Assembly (NCBI RefSeq): GCF_000725625.1
Contig: NZ_JOHS01000014.1
Location: 62,001 to 126,000, forward strand
Direction: 5' to 3'
DNA from: Streptomyces sp. NRRL F-6676
GTDB lineage: Bacteria > Actinomycetota > Actinomycetes > Streptomycetales > Streptomycetaceae
DNA length: 64,000 nucleotides
The translations under genes were made by a program, and so were the position numbers. Position 1 is the stretch's first letter, and the number at the start of each line of letters is the position of its first letter. This document shows, piece after piece, positions 25,235 to 34,488 of the stretch. The notes under the pieces are model-generated. The model saw nothing but the letters and a program-made list of their open reading frames with translations, had not been told where the DNA came from and searched no databases.

Positions 25235-26272
25235 ATGTCTTCGACCGAGCTGCCGGCCGCACCGGCCACGACCACTGTTCTGCCGAAGGTCGCGCCCGTC
25301 AGGGTCGCGGAGGGCGAGGAGCTCAGGTCGGTGTCACTGCCCGGGGTCACCCTGACGGTGCGGTCGAGACAGCCGGCCCGCGAGGGGCTGCCGCCCGCGC
25401 TGTACGTGCACGGGCTCGGCGGTTCCTCGCAGAACTGGTCGGCGCTGATGCCGCTGCTCGACGACGTCGTCGACAGCGAGGCCGTCGACCTGCCGGGCTT
25501 CGGCGACTCCCCGCCGCCGGACGACGGCAACTACTCGATCACCGCGCACGCCCGCGCGGTGATCCGCTTCCTCGACGCCTCCGGGCGCGGCCCCGTGCAC
25601 CTGTTCGGCAACTCGATGGGCGGCGCGATCGTCACCCGGGTGGCCGCCGCCCGTCCCGACCTCGTCCGTACGCTCACGCTCGTCTCGCCCGCGCTCCCCG
25701 AACTGCGGGTGCAGCGCAGCGCGGTCCCCACCGGACTGCTCGCCGTGCCCGGCGTCGCGGCCCTGTTCACCCGCTACACCCGGCAGTGGACGGCCGAGCA
25801 GCGGGTCCGCGGCGTGATGGCGCTCTGCTACGGCGATCCCGCCCGCGTCACCCAGGACGGGTTCCGACACGCGGTGGAGGAAATGGAACGGCGGATGCGG
25901 CTGCCGTACATGTGGGACGCGATGGCCCGCTCGGCGCGCGGTCTGGTGAACGCCTACACGCTGGGCGGACAGCACGGGCTGTGGCGGCAGGCCGAACGTG
26001 TGCTCGCCCCGACGCTCCTCGTCTACGGCGGCCGGGACCAGCTCGTCGGCTTCCGCATGGCCGCGCGCGCCGCCCGCGCCTTCCGCGACTCCCGTATGTT
26101 GACCCTGCCGGAGGCGGGACACGTGGCGATGATGGAGTACCCGGAACGGGTGGCGGTCGCCTTCCGCGACCTGCTGAGGGACACGGAGGCGGAGGCGTCC
26201 GCAGTGGAGTCCGTGTCCGCGGGTGCGGGACCGGTGCCCGGTGTGACCGATACGACCGATGCGGGGAGCTGA
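25235..26272 (+). CDS. Alpha/beta hydrolase
   Basis: A 345-residue alpha/beta hydrolase. HGLGGSSQNW is the oxyanion segment, GNSMGG holds the nucleophilic Ser, the catalytic Asp candidate is in YGGRDQLVG and the final His is in EAGHVAMMEYPERV. The last 35 residues are low-complexity. No ribosome binding site is visible. TAACAT (25223-25228) lies exactly 6 nt before the ATG, so the transcript is probably leaderless. The DUF3152 gene begins 8 bp after the stop and is probably co-transcribed. Confidence 0.85.
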   Translation: MSSTELPAAPATTTVLPKVAPVRVAEGEELRSVSLPGVTLTVRSRQPAREGLPPALYVHGLGGSSQNWSALMPLLDDVVDSEAVDLPGFGDSPPPDDGNYSITAHARAVIRFLDASGRGPVHLFGNSMGGAIVTRVAAARPDLVRTLTLVSPALPELRVQRSAVPTGLLAVPGVAALFTRYTRQWTAEQRVRGVMALCYGDPARVTQDGFRHAVEEMERRMRLPYMWDAMARSARGLVNAYTLGGQHGLWRQAERVLAPTLLVYGGRDQLVGFRMAARAARAFRDSRMLTLPEAGHVAMMEYPERVAVAFRDLLRDTEAEASAVESVSAGAGPVPGVTDTTDAGS

Positions 26273-26280
26273 GGCGCGGC

Positions 26281-28011
26281 GTGGGACGACACAGCCGCAA
26301 GCGAGGGAACGACAAGGCCACCCGTAAGGGTGGCAACCGGGACGCGGGCGAAGCGGCGGGCCCGGCGGCGACGGCGAGGCCGTCGGGGCCGTCGGGCCCG
26401 GGAGGCCCGGCGGAGCCGGTCGCGCAGGCCGGTCTGCCGCGCCGGCCTCCCGCACGCGACGGTGCGGGGGTCGCCGGCCCGGGTCCGGCCCGCACTCCGG
26501 GCGGGCCGGGACGCCAGGGAGGGCCGGGCGGCCCGGGCGCCGCACGGTTCCCGGACGGTACGCCCGCCCAGGGCGTCCCGCGTTTTCCCGACGGCACCCC
26601 TGCGCACGGTGTCCCCCGTTTCTCCGACGGCACCCCGGCGAGGGGTGTCCCGAGGCTGCCCGACGGCACCCCGGCGAGGGGTGTCCCGAGGCTGCCCGAC
26701 GGTACGCCCGCGCAGGGCTTCGCACGGCTGCCCGACGGCACGCCGGCCGGTGGGGTGCCTCGGCCGGGGGGCGGGACCCCCGCCCACGGTGTCCCGCGTG
26801 TGCCGGGCGGGACCCCCGCGCAGGGCGGCCCCCGGACGCCCGCTCACGGCGTCCCGCAAGTACGCGGCGGGCACCCCGAGCAGCGGGAGCCCGGCGGTGG
26901 ATGGGGACGGGTCGGCGCGGTGTCCGCGCGGGGTGCGGCCCCGGCGGCCGGGAGCCCGGCCGGTGCCGCGCCCGCACCCGCCGCGCGGTCCTCGCGCGGC
27001 CCCCGGCAGGAGTACCTCGACGCCTTCGGCGAGAACGCCGACGGGCGCCGTGACACCGACAGCCGTCGTGACACCGACGGGCGCCGTGAGAGCGACGGGC
27101 GCCGTGAGAGCGACGGGCGCCGTGAGAGCGAAGACGGCACCGGCACCAGCACCAGCCCCCGTACTCCCACCGCACCCGACGTCGTCGTCCCCGCGCGCCG
27201 GTCCGCCGGCAAGGGCCGTGCCTTCACCGGTGTCGCGGCCGCCGCCGTCACCACCGTGCTGGCCGTCGTCGTCGCGGGCCAGGTCACTGACGGGCGCGGA
27301 GAGGGCTCCGCACGCGCCCAGTCCGCCACCGGCCGCGCCCGCGACATCCGGGGTGCGGGCGGCGCCGGAGCCGCCGCGTCGCCCTCCGCCTCCCCGAGCG
27401 CCGCACCGCTGACGTACGCACAGAAGATGGCCAAGGTCTACCCGCTCGCGGCCGACACCAAGGGCTCCGGGAAGTTCGCCGCCGTCCCCGGCACCGCCAA
27501 GGCGCCGGGGCCCGGGCGGACGTACACCTACCGGGTGGACGTCGAGAAGGGGCTCGGTCTGGACGCCGCCCTGTTCGCCAAGGCCGTGCAGACGACCCTC
27601 AACGACGACCGCAGCTGGGCCCACGGCGGCGACCTCGCCTTCGAGCGTGTCTCCTCCGGCAAGCCCGACTTCGTCATCACGCTGGCCAGTTCCGGCACGA
27701 CCGCCGACTGGTGCGCCAAGTCCGGCCTCGACACCACCGAGGACAACGTCTCGTGCGACTCGGCCGCCACCGAGCGCGTGATGATCAACGCCTACCGCTG
27801 GGCCCAGGGCTCGAAGACGTACGGCGACGACCACATCTACGCCTACCGGCAGATGCTGATCAACCACGAGGTCGGCCACCGGCTCGGCCGCGGGCACGTC
27901 AACTGCGAGAAGGACGGCGAGCTCGCGCCGGTCATGCAGCAGCAGACCAAGTTCCTCGACCACGACGGCATTCACTGCCTGGCCAACCCCTGGCCGTACC
28001 CGAAGGGTTGA
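26281..28011 (+). CDS. DUF3152 protein with metzincin-type zinc motif and N-terminal 12-residue repeats
   Basis: A 576-residue protein. The cytoplasmic N-terminal half is Pro/Gly/Arg-rich and includes about eight tandem 12-residue units of the form RFPDGTPAQGVP, then a short RRESDG repeat. One transmembrane helix lies at about residues 318-337. The extracellular C-terminal 190 residues are the DUF3152 domain, carrying H529-E-x2-H533-x5-H539 (HEVGHRLGRGH), the extended zinc-binding motif of metzincin peptidases, with two Cys residues nearby. It is therefore a likely membrane-anchored metallopeptidase, though activity is inferred. The GTG start follows GGAGCTGAGG. Mycobacterial DUF3152 genes also lie near TetR and moeZ. 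Confidence 0.83.
   Translation: MGRHSRKRGNDKATRKGGNRDAGEAAGPAATARPSGPSGPGGPAEPVAQAGLPRRPPARDGAGVAGPGPARTPGGPGRQGGPGGPGAARFPDGTPAQGVPRFPDGTPAHGVPRFSDGTPARGVPRLPDGTPARGVPRLPDGTPAQGFARLPDGTPAGGVPRPGGGTPAHGVPRVPGGTPAQGGPRTPAHGVPQVRGGHPEQREPGGGWGRVGAVSARGAAPAAGSPAGAAPAPAARSSRGPRQEYLDAFGENADGRRDTDSRRDTDGRRESDGRRESDGRRESEDGTGTSTSPRTPTAPDVVVPARRSAGKGRAFTGVAAAAVTTVLAVVVAGQVTDGRGEGSARAQSATGRARDIRGAGGAGAAASPSASPSAAPLTYAQKMAKVYPLAADTKGSGKFAAVPGTAKAPGPGRTYTYRVDVEKGLGLDAALFAKAVQTTLNDDRSWAHGGDLAFERVSSGKPDFVITLASSGTTADWCAKSGLDTTEDNVSCDSAATERVMINAYRWAQGSKTYGDDHIYAYRQMLINHEVGHRLGRGHVNCEKDGELAPVMQQQTKFLDHDGIHCLANPWPYPKG
26545..26856 (+). repeat. 36-bp coding tandem repeat in the DUF3152 gene
   Basis: Eight 36-nt units (from 26545, 26581, 26617 and so on to 26832) plus a 24-nt partial unit encode the RxPDGTPAxGVP repeats. 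The units are in frame and differ mainly at the third and tenth residues. Confidence 0.85.
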
Positions 28012-28066
28012 GGCACCGCCGGGCGGAGGGGCGGCGCGCGGAGCGGTGCGCACGGCTGATGTCAGA

Positions 28067-28096
28067 TTGACATAAGGCGTGCACCCGTTCTAATTT
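28067..28096 (+). promoter_or_regulatory. Strong sigma-70-type promoter with leaderless start
   Basis: TTGACA at 28067-28072 and TAATTT at 28091-28096 are separated by 18 nt. The next ATG (28103) lies 7 nt after the -10 hexamer, so the predicted first base of the RNA is at or next to the start codon of the leader peptide. Confidence 0.75.
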
Positions 28097-28102
28097 CGGC
28101 GC

Positions 28103-28195
28103 ATGTCGTCCCGCCGTCCCGCCCCCCGCGCCGCCATCGAACTGGCGCTCATCGGTGTGACCGCACTCTGCGTGGCCGACATTCACTGTCGCTGA
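28103..28195 (+). CDS. Leaderless 30-residue leader peptide with C-terminal cysteines
   Basis: A short frame of 30 codons begins MSSRRPAPRAAIELALIGV and ends in ADIHCR, with Cys at positions 23 and 29. It starts where the strong promoter predicts transcription to begin and lies 247 nt ahead of a peptide-type ABC transporter operon. Streptomycetes carry comparable Cys-containing leader peptides before sulfur-related operons, where ribosome stalling controls the downstream genes. An inverted repeat, CGTGACC/GGTCACG (28260-28284), in the following leader could take part. The existence of the ORF is well supported. Its regulatory role is inference. Confidence 0.62.
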   Translation: MSSRRPAPRAAIELALIGVTALCVADIHCR

Positions 28196-28442
28196 CGCCC
28201 GCCCCGGCGCGCGTCGGCAGTCTCCTCCGTCGTGTCCGTCGTCCGTCCGTGTCCACCGCCGTGACCCGTCCTGTTCCGGTCACGTCCGTCGGCACGGTCC
28301 CCTCGGCCCGACGGTCTTCTCGACGACGTACGACGACCCGTCGCCAGGGCAGACGCCTGCTGCTCCTCGTCTCACTTCTCGTACCAGCCGTCTCGCGATC
28401 CGGGACGGCGGGCGAGAACTCCCCTGAGAGGTCGTCATTCCG

Positions 28443-30173
28443 ATGCGCCAACCGTCCCGCACCCGCACTCCGCGCCGCCTGGCAGCGGCGTCCCTCGGCC
28501 TGGTCGTGGCAGCGGGTGTCGCCGCCTGCGGTCCGGAGGACAACGATGCCAAGGGCGCCGGCGGCGACTCCACGCCCCACAAGGGCGGCACCCTGACGGT
28601 GCTCAACTCCCAGCCGCAGACCGACTTCGACCCGGCCCGGCTCTACACCTCCGGCGGCGGCAACGTCCCCTCCCTGGTCTTCCGCACCCTCACCACCCGC
28701 AACCGCGAGAACGGCGCCGCCGGTGCCAAGGTCGTCCCCGACCTCGCCACCGACACCGGCCGCCCGAACAAGGATGCGACCGTGTGGACGTACACCCTCA
28801 AGAAGGGGCTGAAGTACGAGGACGGCACCCCGATCACCGCCGCCGACATCAAGTACGGCATCGAACGCTCCTTCGCCCCCGAGCTCTCCGGCGGCGCCCC
28901 CTACCTGCGGGACTGGCTGGTCGGCGCGGCCGACTACCAGGGCCCCTACAAGGACAAGGGCAAGGACGGGCTCGACGCGATCGAGACGCCGGACGAGCGG
29001 ACCCTCGTCTTCCACCTCAACAAGCCCGAGGGCGAGTTCCCCTACCTCGCCACGCAGACCCAGTTCGCGCCCGTCCCGAAGGCCAAGGACACCGGCACGA
29101 AGTACGAGGAGCACCCGGTCTCGTCCGGCCCGTACAGGGTCGTCAAGAACGAGAACGACGGCGAGCGGCTCACCCTGGAGCGCAACACGCACTGGTCCGC
29201 CGCCACCGACGCCGAGCGCAAGGCGTACCCGGACAAGATCGACGTACGCTCCGGGCTGGACTCCTCCGTGATCAACCAGCGGCTGTCCGCGTCCCAAGGA
29301 GCGGACGCGGCGGCCGTCACCACGGACACCAACCTCGGTCCGGCCGAGCTCGCCAAGGTCAGCGGCGACAGGAAGCTCGCCGCACGCGTCGGCACGGGCC
29401 ACTTCGGCTACACCAACTACCTGGCGTTCAACCCGAAGGTGAAGCCCTTCGACGACCCCAAGGTGCGCCAGGCCGTCGCCTACGCCGTCGACCGGTCCTC
29501 CGTCGTCAACGCGGCCGGCGGCTCCGCGCTCGCCGAGCCCGCGACCACCTTCCTGCCCGACCAGAAGTCCTTCGGCTACACGCCCTACGACCTCTTCCCG
29601 GCCGGGAAGTCCGGCAACGCGGCCAAGGCCAAGGAGCTGCTGAAGGAGGCCGGGCACCCGAACGGGCTGACGATCACGCTCACCCACTCCAACGCCAAGG
29701 ACTTCGAGACCAGCCCGGAGATCGCCACCGCCGTCCAGGACGCCCTGAAGAAGGCCGGGTTCACCGTCCGGCTCCAGGGTCTGGAGACCAACGACTACAG
29801 CGACCGGACCCAGGACACCAAGACCGAGCCCGGCCTCTTCCTCGCCCACTGGGGCGCCGACTGGCCCTCCGGCGGTCCCTTCCTCGCCCCCATCTTCGAC
29901 GGGCGGCAGATCGTGAAGGACGGCGCCAACTTCAACTCCGGCTTCCTCGACGACACCGCCGTCAACACCGAGATCGACGCCATCAACAAGCTCACCGACC
30001 TCGACGCGGCCGCGAAGCGGTGGGGCGCGCTGGACAAGAAGATCGCCGAGCAGGCCCTCGTCGTGCCGCTGTTCCACCCCGTCTACAAGCGGCTCTACGG
30101 CGAGGACGTCAGGAACGTCGTGATCAGCGACTGGACCGGCGTCCTCGACATCTCCCAGGTCGCGGTGAAGTGA
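28443..30173 (+). CDS. ABC transporter substrate-binding lipoprotein, family 5 (oligopeptide/dipeptide type)
   Basis: A 576-residue extracellular solute-binding protein of the SBP_bac_5 family. The signal has a twin-Arg-rich n-region and the lipobox VAAC with Cys 29. Family features include the N-terminal GGTLTVL strand, WTYTLKKGLKYEDGTPITAADIKYG in outline near residues 115-140, and SGPYRV near residue 222. GAGAGG (28425-28431) lies 11 nt before the ATG. It opens a four-gene operon encoding a complete importer. Ligands are probably peptides or opine-like compounds. The cysteine leader peptide hints at sulfur-containing substrates. Confidence 0.88.
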   Translation: MRQPSRTRTPRRLAAASLGLVVAAGVAACGPEDNDAKGAGGDSTPHKGGTLTVLNSQPQTDFDPARLYTSGGGNVPSLVFRTLTTRNRENGAAGAKVVPDLATDTGRPNKDATVWTYTLKKGLKYEDGTPITAADIKYGIERSFAPELSGGAPYLRDWLVGAADYQGPYKDKGKDGLDAIETPDERTLVFHLNKPEGEFPYLATQTQFAPVPKAKDTGTKYEEHPVSSGPYRVVKNENDGERLTLERNTHWSAATDAERKAYPDKIDVRSGLDSSVINQRLSASQGADAAAVTTDTNLGPAELAKVSGDRKLAARVGTGHFGYTNYLAFNPKVKPFDDPKVRQAVAYAVDRSSVVNAAGGSALAEPATTFLPDQKSFGYTPYDLFPAGKSGNAAKAKELLKEAGHPNGLTITLTHSNAKDFETSPEIATAVQDALKKAGFTVRLQGLETNDYSDRTQDTKTEPGLFLAHWGADWPSGGPFLAPIFDGRQIVKDGANFNSGFLDDTAVNTEIDAINKLTDLDAAAKRWGALDKKIAEQALVVPLFHPVYKRLYGEDVRNVVISDWTGVLDISQVAVK

Positions 30174-30177
30174 CGCC

Positions 30178-31344
30178 GTGAGTGAGGCATTTCTCGTCAC
30201 CGAGGCCGCCGAGGCCGCCGAGGCCGCCGAGGCCGCCGAGGGCCCCGGCGGCTCCGGCCGCTCCGGGGCCTCCGGGACCGGGCCGGCGCCGGGTGCGCCC
30301 GCCCCCGTCCCGGCGGCCTCGGGGGCCCGGCAGTTCTGGCGGCGGCTGCGCACACAGCGCGCCGCCCTCGTCGCGGGCGGCGTCGTCGCCCTGCTCGTCC
30401 TGGTCGCGCTCGCCGCGCCGCTGCTCACCGCCCTCGAGGGCCAGGACCCGACCACCTATCACCCCTCCCTGGTGGACTCCGCGCGCGGCGGCGTCCCCGT
30501 CGGACCGCTGGGCGGCATCGGCGGCGACCACTGGCTCGGCATCGAACCGCAGACCGGACGCGACCTGTTCGCCCGGCTCGTGTACGGGGCCCGGGTCTCG
30601 CTGGGCGTCGCCCTGGCCGCGACCGTCGTCCAGGTCGCCATCGGCGTCCTGATCGGCGTCGCCGCCGCGCTCGGCAACCGCTGGCTCGACCAGGTGCTGA
30701 GCCGGGCCACCGACATCATCATCGCCATGCCGCTGATGATCATGGCCCTGGCGCTGCTGGCGATCGTCCCGGACGACTTCCCGCGGCCCGTGCTGGTCTC
30801 GCTGGTCATCGGGTTCGTGGCCTGGGGCGGCATCGCCAAGATCGCCCGGGCCCAGACGCTCACCCTCAAGCAGCTCGACCATGTCGCGGCGGCCCGGCTG
30901 AGCGGCTGGGGCACCTGGCGCGTCGCCCGCCGCGAGCTGTTGCCGGGGCTGGCCGCGCCCGTCATCACCTACGCGGCGCTCATGGTGCCGAGCAACATCA
31001 CCATCGAGGCCGCCCTGTCCTTCCTCGGCGTGGGCGTACGGCCGCCGACGCCGTCCTGGGGGGAGATGCTGACCTCGGCCAACGTCTGGTACGCGGCGGC
31101 GCCGCAGTACCTGCTGCTGCCGGCGGGCGCGCTGTTCGTGACGGTACTGGCGCTCACCGTCCTCGGCGACGGCGTCCGCACGGCCCTCGACCCCCGCGCG
31201 GCGTCCCGGCTGCGGGTGGGGACGGGGCGGCGGCGGGAGAAGCGGGCGGCCGGGGCGTCCCCGGCCGAGGCGTCCCCGGCCGAGGACGCCGCCACGGCGG
31301 CCCGGACCGGCGGCGGCGACCAGCGGAAGGAGGGTGCCGCATGA
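30178..31344 (+). CDS. ABC transporter permease (DppC/OppC type)
   Basis: A 388-residue permease. An atypical N-terminus with four AAE repeats and Gly/Pro stretches (residues 8-45) precedes the usual first helix. The remaining five helices and the EAA-loop region (AARLSGWGTWRVARRELLPG, about residues 240-260) match the DppC/OppC branch, as does SFLGVGVRPPTPSWGEML. The GTG start lies 4 bp after the SBP stop, with GGTGAAG upstream. Its stop overlaps the next permease gene (ATGA). The C-terminal 40 residues are Arg/Ala-rich. Confidence 0.88.
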   Translation: MSEAFLVTEAAEAAEAAEAAEGPGGSGRSGASGTGPAPGAPAPVPAASGARQFWRRLRTQRAALVAGGVVALLVLVALAAPLLTALEGQDPTTYHPSLVDSARGGVPVGPLGGIGGDHWLGIEPQTGRDLFARLVYGARVSLGVALAATVVQVAIGVLIGVAAALGNRWLDQVLSRATDIIIAMPLMIMALALLAIVPDDFPRPVLVSLVIGFVAWGGIAKIARAQTLTLKQLDHVAAARLSGWGTWRVARRELLPGLAAPVITYAALMVPSNITIEAALSFLGVGVRPPTPSWGEMLTSANVWYAAAPQYLLLPAGALFVTVLALTVLGDGVRTALDPRAASRLRVGTGRRREKRAAGASPAEASPAEDAATAARTGGGDQRKEGAA

Positions 31345-32339
31345 CCGGATTCGGTGGGTTCGCGCTGCGGCGTGCCGTCGGGGCCGTCGTCACGCTGATC
31401 GCCATCTCGGCGATCATCTACGTCGTCTTCTACGCCACCCCCGGCAACGTCGCCCAGATCACCTGCGGCCCGCGCTGCTCGCCCGCCCAGGTGCACCAGG
31501 TCGCCGAGCAGCTCCGCCTCGACGATCCGCTCTACCTGCGCTACTGGCACTTCCTCCAGGGCATCGTCGTCGGCCAGGACTACTCCACCGGCACCTCCGT
31601 CGAGCACTGTTCGGCGCCCTGCCTCGGACTGTCGTACCGCAGCGACCAGCAGGTCACGCAGATCATCCTGGCCAAGCTGCCCGTCAGCCTGTCGCTGGTG
31701 GCCGGTGCCATGGTGCTGTGGCTGCTGCTCGGCGTCGGCACCGGCGTGCTCTCCGCCTGGCGGCGCGGCCGGTTCACCGAGCGCGCGCTGACCGGAGTCA
31801 CCCTGGCCGGCATAGCCACGCCCGTCTTCGTCATCGGCCTCGTGCTGATGATCGTCGTCTGCGGGCAGTGGGAGCTGCTGCCGTTCCCGCAGTACGTGGC
31901 CTTCACCGAGGATCCCGAGCAGTGGGCGTGGAACCTGCTGCTGCCCTGGCTGACCCTCGCGCTCGGCGAGGCGGCGTTCTTCGCCCGGATGACCCGGGCG
32001 GCCGTGCTGGAGACCCTCGCGGAGGACCACATCCGCACCTTCCGCGCCTACGGCGTCGGCGAGCGGGCGATCGTCGGCCGGCACGCGCTGCGCGGGGCGC
32101 TCGCGCCCGTGATCGCGCTCAACGCCAATGACTTCGGCTCGGCCGTCGGCGGTGCCGTGTTGGTCGAAACGTTGTTCGGGCTGCCTGGCATCGGACAGGA
32201 ACTGGTGCACGCCGTGGACGTCGTCGACCTGCCGGTCGTGGTCGGGATGGTCCTGGTCATCGGCTTCTTCGTGGTGCTGGCCAACGCCGTCGCGGACGTG
32301 CTGTACGCGGTGGCCGACCGACGGGTGGTGCTGTCATGA
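31341..32339 (+). CDS. ABC transporter permease (DppB/OppB type)
   Basis: A 332-residue permease with six predicted helices. The N-terminal helix is followed by a large extracytoplasmic loop that carries four Cys residues (ITCGPRCSPAQ and EHCSAPCLG), unusual for the family and potentially forming disulfides. The EAA-type loop TFRAYGVGERAIVGRHALRG lies at about residues 233-252, and VETLFGLPGIGQELV is the DppB signature. ATG overlaps the preceding stop and its own stop overlaps the next ATG, so translation is coupled throughout. Confidence 0.88.
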   Translation: MTGFGGFALRRAVGAVVTLIAISAIIYVVFYATPGNVAQITCGPRCSPAQVHQVAEQLRLDDPLYLRYWHFLQGIVVGQDYSTGTSVEHCSAPCLGLSYRSDQQVTQIILAKLPVSLSLVAGAMVLWLLLGVGTGVLSAWRRGRFTERALTGVTLAGIATPVFVIGLVLMIVVCGQWELLPFPQYVAFTEDPEQWAWNLLLPWLTLALGEAAFFARMTRAAVLETLAEDHIRTFRAYGVGERAIVGRHALRGALAPVIALNANDFGSAVGGAVLVETLFGLPGIGQELVHAVDVVDLPVVVGMVLVIGFFVVLANAVADVLYAVADRRVVLS

Positions 32340-34300
32340 GTCCGGTGGACGGGGTGCCTGACACGCACCCGGTGGACGGGGCGTCCGAGACGCACCCGGT
32401 GGATGGGGCGCCCGGCGTGCAGTCGGTGGATGGGGTGCCCGGCGTGCAGCCGGTGGATGGGGTGCCTGACGTGCAGCCGGTGGATGGGGTGCCCGACACG
32501 CACCCCGCGGACCTGGTGGTCGTGGACGGGCTGACCGTCGGCTTCGGCGGGCTTCGGGCCGTCGACGGGCTCTCCTTCACGCTGGCCGAGGGTGCCGCCC
32601 TCGGACTGGTCGGCGAGTCCGGCTCCGGCAAGTCGACGGTCGCCTCGGCGCTGCTCGGGCTGCACCGCGGCACGGGTGCCGTCGTCGGCGGTTCGGTGCG
32701 GGTGGCGGGCGTCGACCCCGCGCGGGCCTCCGACGAGGAACTGCGGCGGCTGCGGGGCGGCACGGCGGCGATGGTCTTCCAGGACCCGCTGTCCTCCCTC
32801 GACCCGTACTACGCGATCGGCGACCAGATCGCCGAGGTCTACCGCGTCCACACACGTGCCTCCCGGCGCGCGGCACGAGCGCGTGCCGTCGAGGTCCTGG
32901 ACCGGGTCGGCATCCCAGACGCCGTACGGCGCTCCCGGGCGCGGCCGCACGAGTTCAGCGGCGGCATGCGGCAGCGGGCGCTCATCGCCATGGCGCTGGC
33001 CTGCGAACCACGGCTGCTGATCGCCGACGAGCCGACGACCGCGCTCGACGTCACCGTCCAGGCCCAGATCCTCGATCTGCTGCACACCCTGCGGCAGGAG
33101 ACGGGGATGGGGCTGCTCCTGGTCACCCACGACGTGGGCGTCGCCGCCGAGAGCGTCGACGAGGTGCTGGTCATGCGGCACGGGCGGGCGGTCGAACACG
33201 GTCCGGCCGGCGAGGTGCTGGCGGCGCCCGCGCAGGCGTACACCCGGGAGTTGCTGGCAGCGGTGCCGCGGGTGGACGCGCCGCGGGCTCGGCCCGGTGC
33301 GGACGGAGACGGGGACGGGCGCGGCCAAGGGGCCGGGGCCGTGGCCGGTGAGGTCGTACTGGAAGCGGTGGGACTGCGGCGGGAGTTCGGGCGCGGCAGG
33401 CGCGCGGTCACCGCCGTGGACGACGTGTCGCTGACGGTGCGCCGGGGCGAGACCCTCGGTGTGGTGGGGGAGAGCGGCAGTGGGAAGACCACGCTCGGCC
33501 GAATGCTGGTCGGGCTGCTGGAGCCGACGGCCGGCGAGGTGCGGTACGAGGGCCGGCCGCACACGGGCGTCCGGCCCGCCGTCCAGATGGTGTTCCAGGA
33601 CCCCGTCTCCTCCCTCAATCCCCGCCGCAGCGTGGGCGAGTCGATAGCGGACCCGCTCAGGGCGCGGGCGGCGCGGGGCAGCCGTGGGGCAGGCGAGACG
33701 GGGAAGGCTGGTGAGTCGGCGAAGGCTGGTGAGGTCCGGAAGGCCGATGGGGCGCCGGAGACCCGTGAGGCGCCGGAGACCGGTGAGGCGTCGGAGACCC
33801 GTGAGGCGCGGGAGGCGCGCATTCAGGGGCGTGTGCGTAACCTGCTGGCGCGCGTAGGGCTCGACCCGGCGCACTACGACCGCTACCCGCACGAGTTCAG
33901 CGGCGGTCAGCGCCAGCGCATCGGCATCGCCCGCGCGCTGGCCGCCGACCCCGAGGTCATCGTCTGCGACGAGCCCGTCTCCGCGCTGGACGTCACCACA
34001 CAGGCCCAAGTCGTCGCCCTGCTCGGCGAGTTGCAACGCGAACTGGGCCTGGCGCTCGTGTTCGTCGCGCACGACCTGGCCGTCGTACGGCAGGTCAGCG
34101 ACCGGGTCGCGGTGATGCGGCGCGGCCGGCTCGTCGAGTACGGCCCGGCCGATCAGGTGTACGACGCCCCCGCCGATCCGTACACCAGGGAGCTGCTGGC
34201 CGCTGTCCCGGCGCTCGACCCGGCGGTCGCGGCACGCCGGCGCGCGGTGCGGAGGGAGAGCGAGCCGGAAGCGGCGGCCGAGGAATCGGCGGTCGTATGA
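32336..34300 (+). CDS. Fused double ATP-binding subunit of peptide ABC transporter (DppD-DppF type)
   Basis: A 654-residue fusion of two ATPase domains. The N-terminal domain (about residues 60-320) has Walker [10 protein letters not shown], signature FSGGMRQR and Walker B LLIADEPT. The C-terminal domain (about 340-640) has [17 protein letters not shown] and VIVCDEPVS. Both therefore appear catalytically complete, and the fusion replaces separate DppD and DppF subunits. The first 55 residues are six tandem 9-residue units ([13 protein letters not shown]). A second Glu/Ala-rich insert of about 55 residues lies in the C-terminal domain between Walker A and the signature. Start and preceding stop overlap (ATGA). 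A strong hairpin follows the gene. Confidence 0.9.
   Translation: MSPVDGVPDTHPVDGASETHPVDGAPGVQSVDGVPGVQPVDGVPDVQPVDGVPDTHPADLVVVDGLTVGFGGLRAVDGLSFTLAEGAALGLVGESGSGKSTVASALLGLHRGTGAVVGGSVRVAGVDPARASDEELRRLRGGTAAMVFQDPLSSLDPYYAIGDQIAEVYRVHTRASRRAARARAVEVLDRVGIPDAVRRSRARPHEFSGGMRQRALIAMALACEPRLLIADEPTTALDVTVQAQILDLLHTLRQETGMGLLLVTHDVGVAAESVDEVLVMRHGRAVEHGPAGEVLAAPAQAYTRELLAAVPRVDAPRARPGADGDGDGRGQGAGAVAGEVVLEAVGLRREFGRGRRAVTAVDDVSLTVRRGETLGVVGESGSGKTTLGRMLVGLLEPTAGEVRYEGRPHTGVRPAVQMVFQDPVSSLNPRRSVGESIADPLRARAARGSRGAGETGKAGESAKAGEVRKADGAPETREAPETGEASETREAREARIQGRVRNLLARVGLDPAHYDRYPHEFSGGQRQRIGIARALAADPEVIVCDEPVSALDVTTQAQVVALLGELQRELGLALVFVAHDLAVVRQVSDRVAVMRRGRLVEYGPADQVYDAPADPYTRELLAAVPALDPAVAARRRAVRRESEPEAAAEESAVV
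32345..32506 (+). repeat. 27-bp coding tandem repeat at the start of the ABC ATPase gene
   Basis: Six in-frame 27-nt units beginning GTGGAYGGGG encode [13 protein letters not shown] nonapeptides directly after the start codon. They precede the first conserved strand of the ATPase domain and are not part of the family fold. Confidence 0.85.
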
Positions 34301-34374
34301 CAAAACCGCACGTCGTGATCGCCTAGCGCGGCCAACGCGGCCCGTCCGGGAAAGTTACGACGGTTCACCCCTTT

Positions 34375-34410
34375 CGGTGGCGCGATGGACAACCGTCCAT
34401 CGCGCCACCG
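34375..34410. terminator. Strong hairpin after the ABC transporter operon
   Basis: A perfect 16-bp stem, CGGTGGCGCGATGGAC / GTCCATCGCGCCACCG, with loop AACC, 75 bp after the ATPase gene and 79 bp before the glycosyltransferase start. It separates two transcription units. Confidence 0.8.
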
Positions 34411-34488
34411 GCATGTCCGCATACGTTCTTCCCGCTGCGAGCCGCCGGACAACGGCGGCTCCCCACACGGGAGATCGGGGATGCACTC

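Noticed and set aside
28149..30455. Minus-strand frame of 768 codons opposite the substrate-binding protein
   Set aside because: Shadow of a clear lipoprotein gene. Composition is Gly/Val/Asp-rich and low in Lys and Ile, typical of an antisense frame.
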